This document shows positions 11,267-23,204 of a stretch of 64,000 bases of DNA, piece after piece. Every line of letters starts with the position of its first letter. The stretch's first letter is position 1. Under the pieces are notes generated by a model. That model searched no databases. It saw nothing but the letters and a program-made list of their open reading frames with translations, and was not told the origin of the DNA. The position numbers were made by a program, and so were the translations under genes. The DNA comes from Ceratothoa steindachneri (Eukaryota; Arthropoda; Malacostraca; Isopoda; Cymothoidae): assembly GCA_963969495.1 (NCBI GenBank), contig OZ018321.1, forward strand, positions 127,376,437 to 127,440,436, written 5' to 3'.

Positions 11267-14261
11267 ATGATCACATAGTGTGGAATTGTTAATCGTGGTT
11301 TGGATTCCACGTTAAGCCGTAGGTCTCCACTGTTACAAGTCTGGAAAGAGTTTAGAAGGGGTGGCAAAACTAGGCAAAGAAATTGCCCTCATCTCTGCCC
11401 TGTATCTATTGACTAGGTTGAATAAAAACAAAGGTAATTCAGTTAACATATAATTTTAAATTTGCATCTAACTGTTTAAATGCGGCCCGAAAAGCTTTTC
11501 ATAAGCTTCAATGTTAAAATTATTGCCCAGCCCCGCACTAAAGGGACGTAGGCAACAGGGAAGACAGAAAAGGAGCCGGCCAGAAAAACGGCTAACCAGA
11601 AACATTTCGCGCGGTAGATAAGTGGAAAATATAAAATATTGACTTTTTTATGAAACGCGCAAGTCAGACTTAATTAGCTCGTGCATATCTATATATGCAA
11701 TAAAGAGACGCTTGCAAACATACAAAATAACAAAACATAAAAAAAGAATTATGGGAAGTAACCCTACAAAACTCAGTGCAGTGATAGTAATCCGAAACGC
11801 AAAAATAATTACACAAGATGTCTCCTACATTATCCCCACAAGGAACACACTCAATGGCCAGTGTAGTCAAAGAAGCATTCCATATACTTTTCATCCAAAC
11901 AGTTAAATGCTCTCATCTCTTCAAACACTAAGGGCCAACTCTAGAATATCCTCGGCTTAAAAATATATTTAGTTACCGTTATTTTACGAGGCATTTAGAG
12001 TGAACGGAGAGCGCGTCTTGCGCAAATGCCTGTGACGAGAAAAGAGCCACAACATTCAGACAGAAAGGCAAATTTAAAACATTTTTTTCTCTTTCTCGGC
12101 TCATCAGTTGTCTTAAGAGCAAAACGAGAATACGCATTACCTCGACTGCTTACTTAACAGCTGTTCACGTCTGTATGATATAAACTTCACTCCTGGGTGT
12201 TCTTATGAAGAGCCTGATTCTCTAAGGCAACAGCGTCCACACTTTAAAGTATACACTTTTCACAGTCTTCAAGAACAGACATGGACCTATTTTTGTACCT
12301 AGACAGGATTTAAGTAGCGTACTTTATTTTTTATTTTATACAATTTTGTTTAGATTTATACTCGTATGAAAGCCAAATTATGAAAAACTTACATAAATGG
12401 TACTATTGAGAGACAAATCATAGGGGAGTCATTCTTTTTACACAGGCCTAATAGTATACATTTTTTTTATTTTTTAAGATTCCACCTGACCGCAGCCTGC
12501 CAGGGGACATCCGAAAGTATTGGCAATCCTATTCTTTAAGCTACATTAAAAGAAACAACAAAACAGCAGCCCCCCAATACAAAAAGATACACTCAGTAGC
12601 CGGAGCCAAACTCGCTCCCTCCTAGACTTAAAGGGTGCAACCAAACACACCAACTAACTAAATATTAAGCGATGGAGGGAGGGGGGGAGGATTATATGTC
12701 TCGAAAGATTCCATCGACTTACAATCGCAGTGGTCAAATGACTAAGGTACTGGAATTCACAGCGAGAGTTTCCCCAATCAAGGAGGAGCGCTCAATCAGG
12801 TCCATTCACATATGTCATCACGCCGAAGTCTCATCTCACTTCCTCTTTCGCGCAAACAACACATCACTTGTTGTTTCCTGAACCGACGGGAGGGGTTTAC
12901 AGTCCACTGACGTCCAACGGGTGGCTCTCCCTTGGCAAAAAAAAAGAAGAGGTCCTGCTCGCTGAATGGCAGCAAAACACAACTCAACTCCATCCCCGCC
13001 CTGAGGACCGGGGGGGGGGGGGTGTTCCTCATACTTTCGATCGTTTTTTAATAAGAATTTTTGGTAATTCAACGAAGACATTCTCTCTAACAGACAAAAA
13101 ATGAAATGATAAAGAGAAAGAAATAAAAGAATCGAGTAAGTAGGAATCCTTCGGCAAAACCTCCCTCAACCATTCCTACTAGAATGGGGAACTTCAACCT
13201 CAAATGGAGGACCACAAAATATAAGAAAAATGAAAAAAATCCTGACAAAGATAAGTGCCCTGTCCATTCAAAGCCTACAAGAAAAGAAAATCGTACCGAG
13301 TACTCAAAAATACAAAGTTATACCACTTGTATGGAAACCCGACCTACTATAAACAAATACCAAATATCCCAACCGGTAAATTTACTGGAGCACGACTATT
13401 AATTATGTTCATCACCATCAATGACGATTTCATTAGCATCAATGCCTCTCTTCGCACTTCGGAATCTGCGTCCCTGGTCTTCATCATACTAAGATCCTTC
13501 CCAATATCAAATTAAACCATTCAGTAGAGATCGACACAAGCGGGTGGACGAGTCCAGTAACTGAAAATAGTGAATGGGAATAGGAGGAAGACGCACAAAG
13601 AGTTAATTGAGTCAGTTAACTTGCATGGACATACGAGCATCTTGTCACTTTTAGTGACAGTATTTACATGTTATTTAAGTCATTGGCCAGGGACACCTAA
13701 CCGGAGGTAGTTAATACAGGAATATATTGAAGCAATTTAACAATTAAAGGAGATTAAGGATCTCTAAGTCAGGAATTTACAAAGTAGAGCAGAGAGGAAA
13801 TGAGAAGAGAAACAGAGCACATGGAAATTGATTTCTTAAGGCGTCGAGAAGATGAGTACTCCATAGGGGACAGTAATACTCCATCGGTAGGGTTCCATAA
13901 CAGACGAGAGGTGGGGTATGCTTGTGTTGTGAAGGCGGGAAGGGTATCTGCACAATGGGCGACCAGCAATATAGCAAGGCTGAAGGTTTTGTGTATGCGC
14001 TCGTTGCGATTGAACCTATGCACCGATATCGGATGAAAAAGACCGTCCCACAACCAGAGGCTGCTTGAGAACGAAACGGTCGAATTCCAGACAAGCCTAC
14101 TTACTCTCCTCTCACTTTCATAGCTAGGGATCAGCGATTATAATTGAACAGAGCCAAGCGATAGACCACTTCACCCACCCACAATCGCCGTATTTCGCAT
14201 CATCACGCAAGTACCAGCTTTGTCACCATATTCATTGCAGAAAGATTTTTGTTTTAGTATT
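11267..14261. other. Intergenic DNA, no gene recognised
   Basis: Nothing here is recognisable as coding. Short frames at 11670-11906, 12672-13104 and 13769-14094 overlap each other on both strands and lack known motifs. G-homopolymers occur at about 12679-12690 and 13009-13022. The stretch ends at the 3' end of LINE copy c4. Confidence 0.5.
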
Positions 14262-14531
14262 TTTAAAGAGCTCATCTGGCTACTGCCTGCTTGGGCATTA
14301 GTCGCCGTATCAAAAACTGGCCTAGTACTAGGCTACTTTAAAAATAAAATTCAAAAGATACCCCCCCCCCGAAAAAAATGAGAAAGGGAAGAAAGGAGTA
14401 AGCAAGCTCCTGCGTCGGGGGGGAGGTCCCCCCCGGCGCAGGAGCGTGCCACCTATAAGGGAAAAAAACAAAAAAAACTGCTTAAATAATAGGGAGAAGG
14501 CCGGCCTCGTCCCGAATACAAGAGACAGGCG

Positions 14532-15269
14532 CTAGCGACTCCGCCCATTCCGGTACCGGGACAGGTAACGTGCGCGAAGATCACCCAAACTGGGACATTC
14601 GACAAAAATGTGCCGAACAGTCTGGGGGACGACGCAGTCATCACAATCTGGCGCAGGCGAGCGCTCCATCAGATAGCGATGAGTGACACGAGTGTGTCCG
14701 ATTCGGAGACGACAAAAAGCGACCTGAAGCCGTCGCGAGATTGGGGGATAGGTCCATGGGAAGGCTCGCGGCGCAATGGCACGCAACTTTAAGTTCCCTT
14801 CGACCGTCTCCCATCTTCTTTGCCAAGCAGTCCGAAGAGCTGCCCGTATTCCTGCCATGTAGTCGGTGCGAGGAAGAGCGAAACGCTGGTCCGGTCGCAG
14901 AGTCCTCGCGGACTCTTTGGCGCCCTCATTCCCCGCAATTCTTACATGTCCAGGAACGCAGCAGAAGATAATCTCGACATCCGCCCGGCTCGCCAAAACC
15001 GTGGCGTCACGGATATCGCGAACCAGGGGATGCGGAGATTCCAATGCCCCGATAGCACTCAGGGAACTTTGTGAGTCGCTATAGATCACACTCCAGTCTC
15101 CGAACCGGGCCCGTCGCGTAATGTCCCGTACCGAGTGGTGTATTGCCACCAGCTCAGCCGTGAAGACAGACGCAGCGCCTGGTAGAGCCCCACTGACTTC
15201 AAACAGAGGGGATACGGCGTGGAAGCCGACCCCCTCTTGGGACTTGGAGCCATCCGTATACACTGGCAC
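14532..15269 (-). pseudogene. ORF2 RNase H domain and C-terminal Cys/His motif of LINE c4
   Basis: This block is open for 245 codons but is internal to ORF2, so its apparent first codon is not a real start. It shows the RNase H motifs VYTDGSK, FTAELVAI and YSDSQSSL, then PGHVRIAGNEGAKESA. In related RNases H the last motif reads GNERADE and supplies the final catalytic Asp. Here 12 bp are missing at about 14921-14930, which removes it. Downstream, CDDCVVPQTVRHIFVEC (C-x2-C-x7-H-x4-C) matches the Cys/His motif common at the ORF2 C-terminus of such LINEs. RNase H normally removes template RNA during target-primed reverse transcription. Activity is not expected from this copy. Confidence 0.85.
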
Positions 15270-17326
15270 GGTTCAGACGTGACACGATGTGTGCTGCAAA
15301 AAAGTCGAACGCAATACTCCCGGCGCCATCAAGCTTTGGGAGCAGAGGCGTGGCGACAAATAGCCAAATGTGGTACCCTCCAGGGTGGCGTCCTGGGCAG
15401 AACCAGGAGCGCCACTGGCCCGAGAGCTATATCTACCTCTCGAAGGAGTTTCCTGGCCCTAAACCCAAAGGGCTTAGGGTATGACTGGCGTCTCTCGGCG
15501 GCATAGGCACCATCGAGATCAGCTGCGGATGCAGTGAGAGCTGTTGGAAAATGAGGGAGGCAACGGGCTCGCGCGTACAGGCGAGTATGGCACTGCACGC
15601 TGCGCAGAGAGAGAGAGTGGCATCTCCCCAGCATCGAACAACAGGCTCTCAATGGGGGAAGTGCGGAAGGCACCGGTCGCAAGGCGAAGGCCGGTGTGGT
15701 GGATCGAATCCACCTTCCGCAATAAACGCTCGGCTGCGGATGCATAAAACTCGCATCCGTAGTCGAGCTTCGAACGAACAAAGGATCGATAAAAAAGTAG
15801 GACAGTAGCCCTATCAGCGCCCCAAGCGCTGAACGTCACGGAACGGACAATGTCCATGGCGCGGGTACAAGAGACCCTAAGGCTGCGAATATGAGCCTCC
15901 CAGGTGAGGCGTCGGTCGAATACAAGACCAAGGAAACGGTGCGATTCAACCACATCCAGGTGCACCCCATTAAGAAACAAATCTGCATCAGGGTGAAGCC
16001 GTGGATGGCGGCAGAAGTGCACCACCTTAGTCTTGGCTAGAGAGAAAACCGAAACCTGTGCGCTTCGGCATAGCAAGAGACGCGGTTCAATCAATGCCTG
16101 TTGGAGACGACGCTCCAGAGTTGGCATCTGGGCCGCGCCAAAAGAGATCGAAAGGTCGTCCACGTAGAGCGTAGCGAGAACATCTTCCGGAAGCACCGAG
16201 GTGATGCCGTTGATGCTGAGGGCAAAGAGTGCGACACTGAGGACACTTCCCTGCGGGACACCCTCTTCCTGCTTCTTTGGGCCGTAGAGGGCTCGGTTCA
16301 CCCGTACGCAGAATCGACGATCTCGCAAAAATTCAGATATGAACATTGGGAGGCGTCCCCTAGCCCCCATAGTGTGGAGAGTCTCCATGATACCGTATCG
16401 CCCTGCGGTATCATAGGCCTTCTCCAGATCGAAAAACACCGTGGCGTAGTGCTGTCTACGAAGGAAAGCCTCGCTGACGGCATTTTCCAGTCGGAGCAGA
16501 GCATCCGACGTGGAGTGGAACTTACGGAAGCCGCACTGTGCAGAAGACAGATGGCCTCCGCTGTCCAGGAAAAAGGCTAATCTAACATTTACCAATTTCT
16601 CCATCAACTTGCACACGCAAGAGGTTAGATAGATTGGGCGGAAACCGGTCGGAGTAGAGTGATCTCTTCCCGGTTTGCGAAAGGCAAGCACAGTAGCGAT
16701 TCGCCAGGAGTCTGGGAGGAGATCTTCCACCCAGATCCTGTTGGACAAATCTAACAGAAAGGCCATGCCTCGCTAAACGAGGTGTCGAAGAATGGCGTAC
16801 GGAACATCGTCCGGACCATGGACGGTGTCTGCACACGAAGCAAGAGCAAAGCGCAACTCAGTCACAGTAAACCTGTCGTTGACGGGTTCTCCGCCTCTAG
16901 AGGTAAAGTCCAGCCATCGGCCTTCCGTGACATCACGACGTGCATTGAATGCTGGCGGGGCAGCATCCCGGCTAGAGAATGCGGAGAAAGCGGTCTTGAT
17001 GGATTCCACCACGAACGCAGGGTCCGAGATTGCGGTCCTATTCTACTGGAGAAAGGGAGGATGTTCCTGCGAGAACTTGCCCCGAATCCTTTTGACCTGC
17101 TTCCACACCTCTGCCAGAGGGGTCTTCCCGTTAAGTGAAGACACGTATGCCCGCCAAGAAGAGCGGCGGGCGTGCTTCGAAATATACCGGAACCTAGCCC
17201 TAGCCCGACGAAATTCAGCGACAGTGAAATCGTTCGGGTGGCGCTTATAGCGCATGTAGGCATAACGCTTCTGTTTGAGGGCCGTCTCACACTCGGCCGA
17301 ACACCATGGGAGTGGTCGGCGTGCAA
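15270..17326 (-). pseudogene. ORF2 reverse transcriptase of LINE c4, frameshifted
   Basis: The main open block is minus 15519-16766 (415 codons). It carries the reverse transcriptase motifs RPIYLTSCVCKLMEKLV, FFDLEKAYDT, GVPQGSVLS and YVDDLSI (the catalytic YVDD lies at about 16157-16167), then HRFLGLVFDRRLTW. The N-terminal extension continues at 16773-17012 and 17043-17255 in shifted frames (FTVAEFRRARARFRYISKHA). The linker to RNase H is at 15329-15530 (RRQSYPKPFGFRARKLL). All core catalytic motifs survive, but frameshifts at about 15530, 16770 and 17030 break the chain. The enzyme would copy element RNA at a nicked target. Confidence 0.9.
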
Positions 17327-17419
17327 AACAGCCAGAAGTTCTGGGAATAGTAGTCAGGTCCGCGGCGATGAGGTTGCCGGAGAACTAAACGGCCTCATCT
17401 ACCGACCTAAACTCCTCAA

Positions 17420-18243
17420 CTAAGATAGAGAATTCAGTCATTTCCTGAAATGCAGGCCACCGCGCCCGCGCCAAGCACCACCAAGGTGGGCTCTAGGGCG
17501 GCAGTTGCCCTGAAAATGATATTTAAATGGGAAAGTGATCACTACCATGGAGGTCATTGACCACCCCCCCAATCAAAATCAGGCTGTGCATCCGAAGAGC
17601 ACAAAGATAGATCAAGGCAAGAAAATGAAAGGTAAACTCATCCACAATTAGGACACCTATCTCAAGCTCTTCAAACAGATCGGTAAGGACTTGTCCCCTT
17701 GGATTTATTGAGTAATCTCCCCAGAGAGGATGCCAACAGTTCAGATCTCCAAGCAAGAGAAAGGCCTCGGCAACCGTGCCACGACGTGGCGGAAGTCCCC
17801 GCGTCGAAGTCAGCTGACGGTGGAATATCCGCAGAAATGATAGTATACCTCCTATCCAGGTGAAGTTGCACAGCCACTATCTGAAAGGAGGTATCTAAAG
17901 TGAAAGGAAGAACGGAGACATCATGCCGGGTGTAAACCGCGCATCCCCCAGCCTTCCAATCTCGCGGTGGTGGAGTTGCAAGATCCATATATCCCAGGAG
18001 GGCGGGAAGGGGGCACGCGCCTAGCATGGTCTCCCTCAGAAAACTGGCTAACGGGGAACGGGACGAGACGAGCCCCCGCAGCTCCTCCCAGTTGACCCGG
18101 AGTCCACGGCAATTCAACTGAAGAAATATGCCCTCCAGGCCTAGCTCGGAGGAGACGCGGGGGCACGCTTCGAACAGAAGACCCTCACGGGAATGGCCGT
18201 ACGCTGCCCGCAGGCAGAACCCCGGGTGCTGTTGGACGGACAA
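17420..18243 (-). pseudogene. ORF2 APE-type endonuclease of LINE c4, frameshifted
   Basis: The apurinic-endonuclease-like domain of non-LTR elements nicks target DNA to prime reverse transcription. Readable motifs are FLQLNCRGLRVNWEELRGLV (18064-18123), LRET in place of QET, GGCAVYTRHDVSV, YTIISADIPPSADFDAG, LGDLNCWHPLWGD (17716-17754) and GSDHFPI (about 17523-17545). These are in the order expected for the fold. The central part changes frame at about 17700-17750. The last recognisable part, before the reverse transcriptase extension, is near 17420-17480. The ORF1/ORF2 boundary lies near 18150-18250. Confidence 0.8.
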
Positions 18244-18330
18244 AGCGCTGAAGGCGCTGTCGCCTTTGAGAACTTATTGGGGGAGGTTGGGCTCGCCATG
18301 CGAGTCTTTTCCTCCCTCCGCCTCGAAACC

Positions 18331-19809
18331 TTAGGCGGGCGTTGCGGCTTCGGAGGCGGGGGGGGAACTCTCTTTTCGAGGAACCACCGTCTCCGAGCCA
18401 CTCAGCCCACCACTAGGTGTGGGCAAAGGAGCCGAAGCTCCTTTCTTGCTGTTCCCCTTTCGGGGGAAAGCTTTAGGAACCCCGGAAGATGGCCTGGCGA
18501 CCAACTTCAGGGGCCGTTTCACCTTACGGGAAACGGTCACGCAGGAGAAAGGGGGGGTAAGCCCCGGTTTTAGCCGGGGCTGGGTGTGAGCCCATTTTGC
18601 CGCCAGCTTTACCAGGGGAGCGCCCGGGTTGAGTAGGACACGCAGAAGAGCTCCGAATGGGCGCGGAAACAACCGTGCTCGTTGGCCTGGATGGGCCAGG
18701 AGCAGAGGGTGCCTCCTAACTATTCAGGCATAAGACGTCCAAGGCAGAGCCGGGCGCGCCAGGACCAAGTCCTTAGCCTCGCGGAATGAGAGTCGATCAT
18801 GGGCCTGAACGGCCAGGATTTCTTTCTCAAGGAGATATGCACCACATTGCTTCGAAGAAGCAGGGTGCGGCTCTCCGCAATTGAGACACTTGGCCACACA
18901 CGATTTGGACTTATCATATGCGGTCTTGGAGCAATTTACACAGACTTCGGGTGACCTCGACTTTGCACGTCTACAGGAACAATTCGTATGGCCGAAGCAG
19001 TGACAGTAATAGCACCGCCGCGGCAGTGGCACGAATGTCTTTACGCGGTAGCGGTACCAACCGGCACGCAGCGACTCAGGGAGCTTGTCGAAGTCGAACG
19101 TCACTAAGAGTGTAGGGGTGGGTCTCGAGCCCCCCCCTCCCTGTTTTCTCATCACACGCTCGACCTTGACCGCCCCATGGTCGGCTAGCTCTAAGGTGAT
19201 GTCCTCAATGGAGTAGTCAACGAGTTCCCTCGCATAAACTACTCCTTTCACAAAGTTCATGGTAGAGTGCGGCCTCACACTCACCAGGGTGCCATCAAAT
19301 GTCCAAAGAGCCCTTATCTCGGCCGTCCGGGAGGGATTTGCCGCATTCGTCAGAAGTCTCCCGTCCGAGAAACGGGTTACCTTCGGCTCTCTACCAATTA
19401 CACTAGCTAATCCTCTCCTCTGATGGATCATGTTACCCTTGGACAACATGGTGCCATCAGTGGAGCGAATAACGAGGAAGCGTTTGAAGCCAGTGGGCTC
19501 GAAAACGCCAGGTAACCTCTGAATGAGGGGCCCCGATGTTATCGAGGCTCCGCCCTGCGCACTTTTAGTCTTAGTCCGGGGCTCCAAACCCGGGGAGGTG
19601 GGGTAGAGGGACCGGATGTGCCGATTTTTGGCTTGGTCACTTACCAAAGTGCCGCCATTCTGGACCCTCCCTTTCGCCTTGTGGCCTGGCAGTCCATCGG
19701 CATGGCGGCTCCACCTTAGACACGGCGTAAAAACATAGATTGTGAAGAGGACAGGAAAAGGCACGTGAGGAACGTATGGGTGGGGATGAAGCAGGTTGTT
19801 AAAAACCAA
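18331..19809 (-). pseudogene. ORF1 of LINE c4, N-terminal half deleted, zinc knuckles intact
   Basis: A continuous frame of 361 codons (18724-19809) runs from 5' UTR sequence directly into the ORF1 middle at about 19651, because about 1 kb corresponding to 4786-5789 of c1 is missing. It has no ATG at its left end (it opens at TTG), so efficient translation is doubtful. The three knuckles are all present: CYYCHCFGHTNCSC, CVNCSKTAYDKSKSC (Tyr in place of His) and CLNCGEPHPASSKQC. The basic C-terminal tail is readable in other frames at 18331-18672. ORF1 proteins of this kind coat element RNA. Confidence 0.75.
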
Positions 19810-20099
19810 CCACCATTCCGAACCGGAGCTCAGGGGTTAGGGAACATTGTCCCCTCCCCCCTCAGCCCCGATCCAGGACGGTTGGCTTGAGAAGAAGAAG
19901 GTCAGCATCTACCCTGTGAAATTAGAGGCTGACCAGCGAAAGTTGTGGGAGAGGTTGTATGAAAAGCGACGAAGTAGGGGAGAAATACAGGCTATCTGAA
20001 GGAAGGAAGAGAGGCTAAGCTGGGGCCGGACGGAGCGCTGGATCCCCTCAGCACGGTGGCCAGAATGGCAAATCGCCGCGCCCCTTGCGGGGTTGGGAT

Positions 20100-20345
20100 G
20101 TTCGAATTCTGTCATCATTTGCGACTCGATGTCATTCGCTCTCTGCAGAAGTAAACTGTTTATAAGTGTAGTTCTGCTTGGAAACACGAAGCATGGTTCT
20201 GCTTCGTGCAGAAGAGCTCTAAAAGTCTTACTTACAACAATACTCAAGGGCAGTTGGTCGCATGCGATGGATTCCAAGAGGTTCTTTACTCTAGACCGTT
20301 GTTTGATGTGAGTAGCGTAAAATCTTTTTCTCTTGTGCAGGTTTA
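20100..20345 (-). pseudogene. Possible hAT/ZBED-like transposase fragment
   Basis: On the minus strand a frame reads KQRSRVKNLLESIACDQL, then LPLSIVVSKTFRALLHEAEP and FPSRTTLINSLLL. This resembles the conserved start of the hAT catalytic region in ZBED-type proteins, where a leucine-rich helix precedes a PSRxT motif. No zinc-finger BED, no DDE residues and no terminal repeats were found, and the frame ends at about 20100 against the LINE 5' end. It could also be an unrelated host exon. The match is by eye only. Confidence 0.35.
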
Positions 20346-21294
20346 GCTTTGAATAACGAGGTCATTTTGGTCTGTGAGTGTGACGCAGAGCTCACGCTTC
20401 TTTTTTCCCCTGCAGCTCTCAAGGTCTCATATTCATCTTACTAAACTATGTGAACTCTTCTGAGGTGGACAATTGGGGTTAGATGATGCCTTCGTTGCTG
20501 CCGAATACGACCTTTTGCACTGCAAACAGTCTGCTATGAGATTCTTGTCAGTAGACTTGACATTAACAAAATAAAACTTTGCCAGTGCAGCTGAGAGTTA
20601 AGGTATTTGTACGTCCTCCCTGACCTTCTCATCCCAGATTGAAGGGTCATAAGGTGTAAATTGAGAAGCGAGAAGCAATTAAAGTGTTTACGTATTTATT
20701 ATTTAGTAGATTCAAATATTGTAGATTCAGATTTTATATATTTACTGTTTTTGTCATATACCAATTCAGTAGGTTATATAATAAATATGAGCTATATTTA
20801 AGTTAAATTTTAAATTTAGGTTATATTTTAATTCCGATATTATTATAAATAAACATATACTTCTTTTCTTTTAAATTTACTTTATCATAAATCATATATC
20901 TGAGTACTAAAACAGAATGTTAAGAAAAAAAACCCTAAAAATAAAATTGAAACATCACAGTAATGTAAAAAAAAAATAGCAATTTAAAAAAAACAACAAA
21001 ACATTAAGTGCAGAAAACCGAAAAAATAACAATAAAATAAAATCAACAAAAGAAAATAATTATAAAGCGGTTAAAACAAAAACAAACCTAATATATTAAA
21101 AGTAACTTAAAAATATATACAAATATGTGTGAAAAGGAAAAAAAGTGAGAAATCTGTTGATTATAAAATTTAACTAGTACTTTAATTCATTATCCTTAAA
21201 ATTAAACTTAATAAAAGAGAAACAAAGATAAATCAATGAGTTAACCCAAGAGAATATCTCTTTCAATAATTAAACATTCAATTAACATACATAA
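20346..21294. other. Very AT-rich spacer, no gene recognised
   Basis: From about 20650 to 21270 the sequence is extremely AT-rich, with long A-runs on the plus strand and no open frame of interest. No repeat end was recognised before LINE c5. Confidence 0.55.
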
Positions 21295-23190
21295 TATTAT
21301 TATGTGAGTTCCCACACCCGAAGGCGGAATCTACGATCTCATAGAAATTAATAAATAATGATTGGGAGCCGTCCCCACACCCCATCCTGTCGAGGCTCAA
21401 TGATACCGCATTGCCATGGGGTAGAATAGGCCTCCTGATTGGAAAACCTCGTGGTGTAGTGCTGTACACGGAGGAAGACCTCCCAGGTGGCATTTTCCAG
21501 TCGGAGCAGAGTATCCAACGTGAAGTGGAACTTACGAAAGTCGCGCTATGCAGAAGACATATGTGGCCTCCACTGTCCAGGAAAAGGCAATCTAACATTT
21601 ACCAATTTCTCCATCAACTTGAACATGCAGCAGGTTAGAAGAGTGGGCGGAAACCAGCCGGGGTAGAGTGATCTCTCCTCAGTTTGTGAAAGACGAGTAC
21701 AGTACCCTCTGTCCAGATCCAGTTGAACAAATCTAGCAGAATTGCCATGCCTAACTCACTCTGGTGGCGAACCATGTTTTTTTTTATATTTTAGGAGCCC
21801 ATCTCGCGACTGCCTACTTGGTGTTTAGTCGCCGTACTTCAGCAAAGCATACTACTAGATTAATTAAAAACTAATAACAAATAACGATAAAAAAGCAACA
21901 AGGAAGCGGGCTCCGGAAGCGGCCCGGCGCAGGAATATGCGACCTACAACAGTCAAATAAAGTGGAGGAGGCCAGCCTCCTCCAAAAAGTCGTATAGTCC
22001 AAAGGTCTGTGTACACGAACTATTCTCGAATACAAGGGACAAGCGGTAGCGACCACGGTCGTTAAGTAACGTGCGCGAAGATCATCCGGAATGGAACATT
22101 CAACAAGAATGTGCCGAACAGTCTGGGGGACAAACCAGAAGCCAGCCGTAGCCCGACAAATGTCACACAGTGAAATCCTTCGGGCGGTGCTTATAGCAAA
22201 TGCAGGTATAAATGCTTTTATATCAGGGCCGTCTCACAGACGGATGTCCACTACGGAAGAGGTCGGCCTGCCAAATGGACAAACGTTCTACGAATAGTAG
22301 TTAGGCCCATGGTTATCAGATTACCGGACAAGAACTCAACGGCCTCATTCATTTCCTGATAAAAAGACTAGCGCGCCCGCTTTAAGCACCGCCGGGGAAT
22401 GGGGGGTTTATTTCAGGCAGCATGGGCCGGGGGGTGGGGGGTTTACTTCATGAAGCATGGGCCGAAAAAATTAATTAAATTGGAAAGTGATCACTACTAT
22501 GGAGGTTATCGACCTCCTACCCAAAATGAGGCTGTGCATCCGGAAGCCACAGGGTAGATAGAACAAGACAGGAAAATAAACTGATTCTCATTCACATTTA
22601 GGACATCTATATCCGGCTCGTCGACCAGGTAGGCAACGACCTAATCCCTGGGATTGGTAGAGTATTGTCCCCAGCGGGGGTATCTACGTTAAAATCCACG
22701 AGCAGTAGAAAAGGCTTCGGCAACAGTGCCACGATGCGGCTTTAGTCCCCCGCGTCCAAGTCGGCTGACGGTGGAAAGTACGCGGAAATAACAGTATATC
22801 TATTATCCGGGTGAAGCAGCACTGCCATTGCCTGAATAGGGGTATTTATAGCAAAGAGAAAAACGGGAACATCATGCTGGGTCAAGTCGTGCATCCCCCA
22901 GCCCGGCCTCCCATCACGTGGTTGTGGGGTGGGGTGGGGTGGGAAAACCCTTAGGTACCGGGAGAATGAGCAGAAAGCACGCGGCCAAGATGATCGCCTG
23001 GCGAAAAAAATAGCAAAGGGAAAACGGGAGGAGACGAGCCTCCGCAGCCCCTCCCAGTTGGCCAGGAGTCCGCGTCAATTCAATTGAAGGAATATGCCCT
23101 CCAGGCCCAATTCGGACGAGATGCGGGGGCCCTCTTCGAAGAGAAGCCTCATGGAAATGGCCGTACTCTTCCCACACTTAGCACGTTTGA
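21295..23190 (-). mobile_element. I-like LINE copy c5: ORF2 fragment (RT and endonuclease), split by c6
   Basis: Two pieces of one ORF2 are seen. The first, 21295-21770, matches the reverse transcriptase N-terminal half (FRKFHSTSDALLRLE-type region, scarred by stops). The second, 22131-23190, matches the RT extension and then the endonuclease back to the RLVSSRSP and NCRGL region (about 23040-23090). Between them sits a 3' end of another copy (c6), and about 420 bp of expected ORF2 sequence is missing. A run of G with a short duplicated GGGGTTTA(T/C)TTCA motif occurs at 22395-22455. There is no intact frame. Confidence 0.7.
21775..22130 (-). mobile_element. I-like LINE copy c6: 3' end only, inserted in c5
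   Basis: The plus strand reads a T-run, then TTTTAGGAGCCCATCTCGCGACTGCC, which is the reverse complement of the family 3' end followed by an A-rich tail. The copy includes the 3' UTR and the last part of ORF2 (the VRHILVEC-type region near 22100) and is 5'-truncated at about 22130. This is the typical shape of an aborted target-primed insertion. It interrupts c5. Confidence 0.75.
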
Positions 23191-23204
23191 CTCCTCTTGG
23201 GCCA

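Larger units (their letters stand above)
14262..20091 (-). mobile_element. I-like LINE copy c4: spans 5' end to 3' end, internally deleted
   Basis: This copy runs from the family 5' terminus at about 20091 down to the 3' terminus at about 14262. Its order on the minus strand is 5' UTR, ORF1, endonuclease, reverse transcriptase, RNase H and 3' UTR. The combination of three ORF1 zinc knuckles, an APE endonuclease, a YVDD reverse transcriptase and an RNase H fits the I group of non-LTR elements. The Jockey and CR1 clades usually lack RNase H. At 5.8 kb it is about 1 kb short, because the 5' UTR is fused to mid-ORF1 at about 19651. The 3' UTR (14262-14531) carries a C-run/G-run pair. No clear target-site duplication was found. 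Confidence 0.9.
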
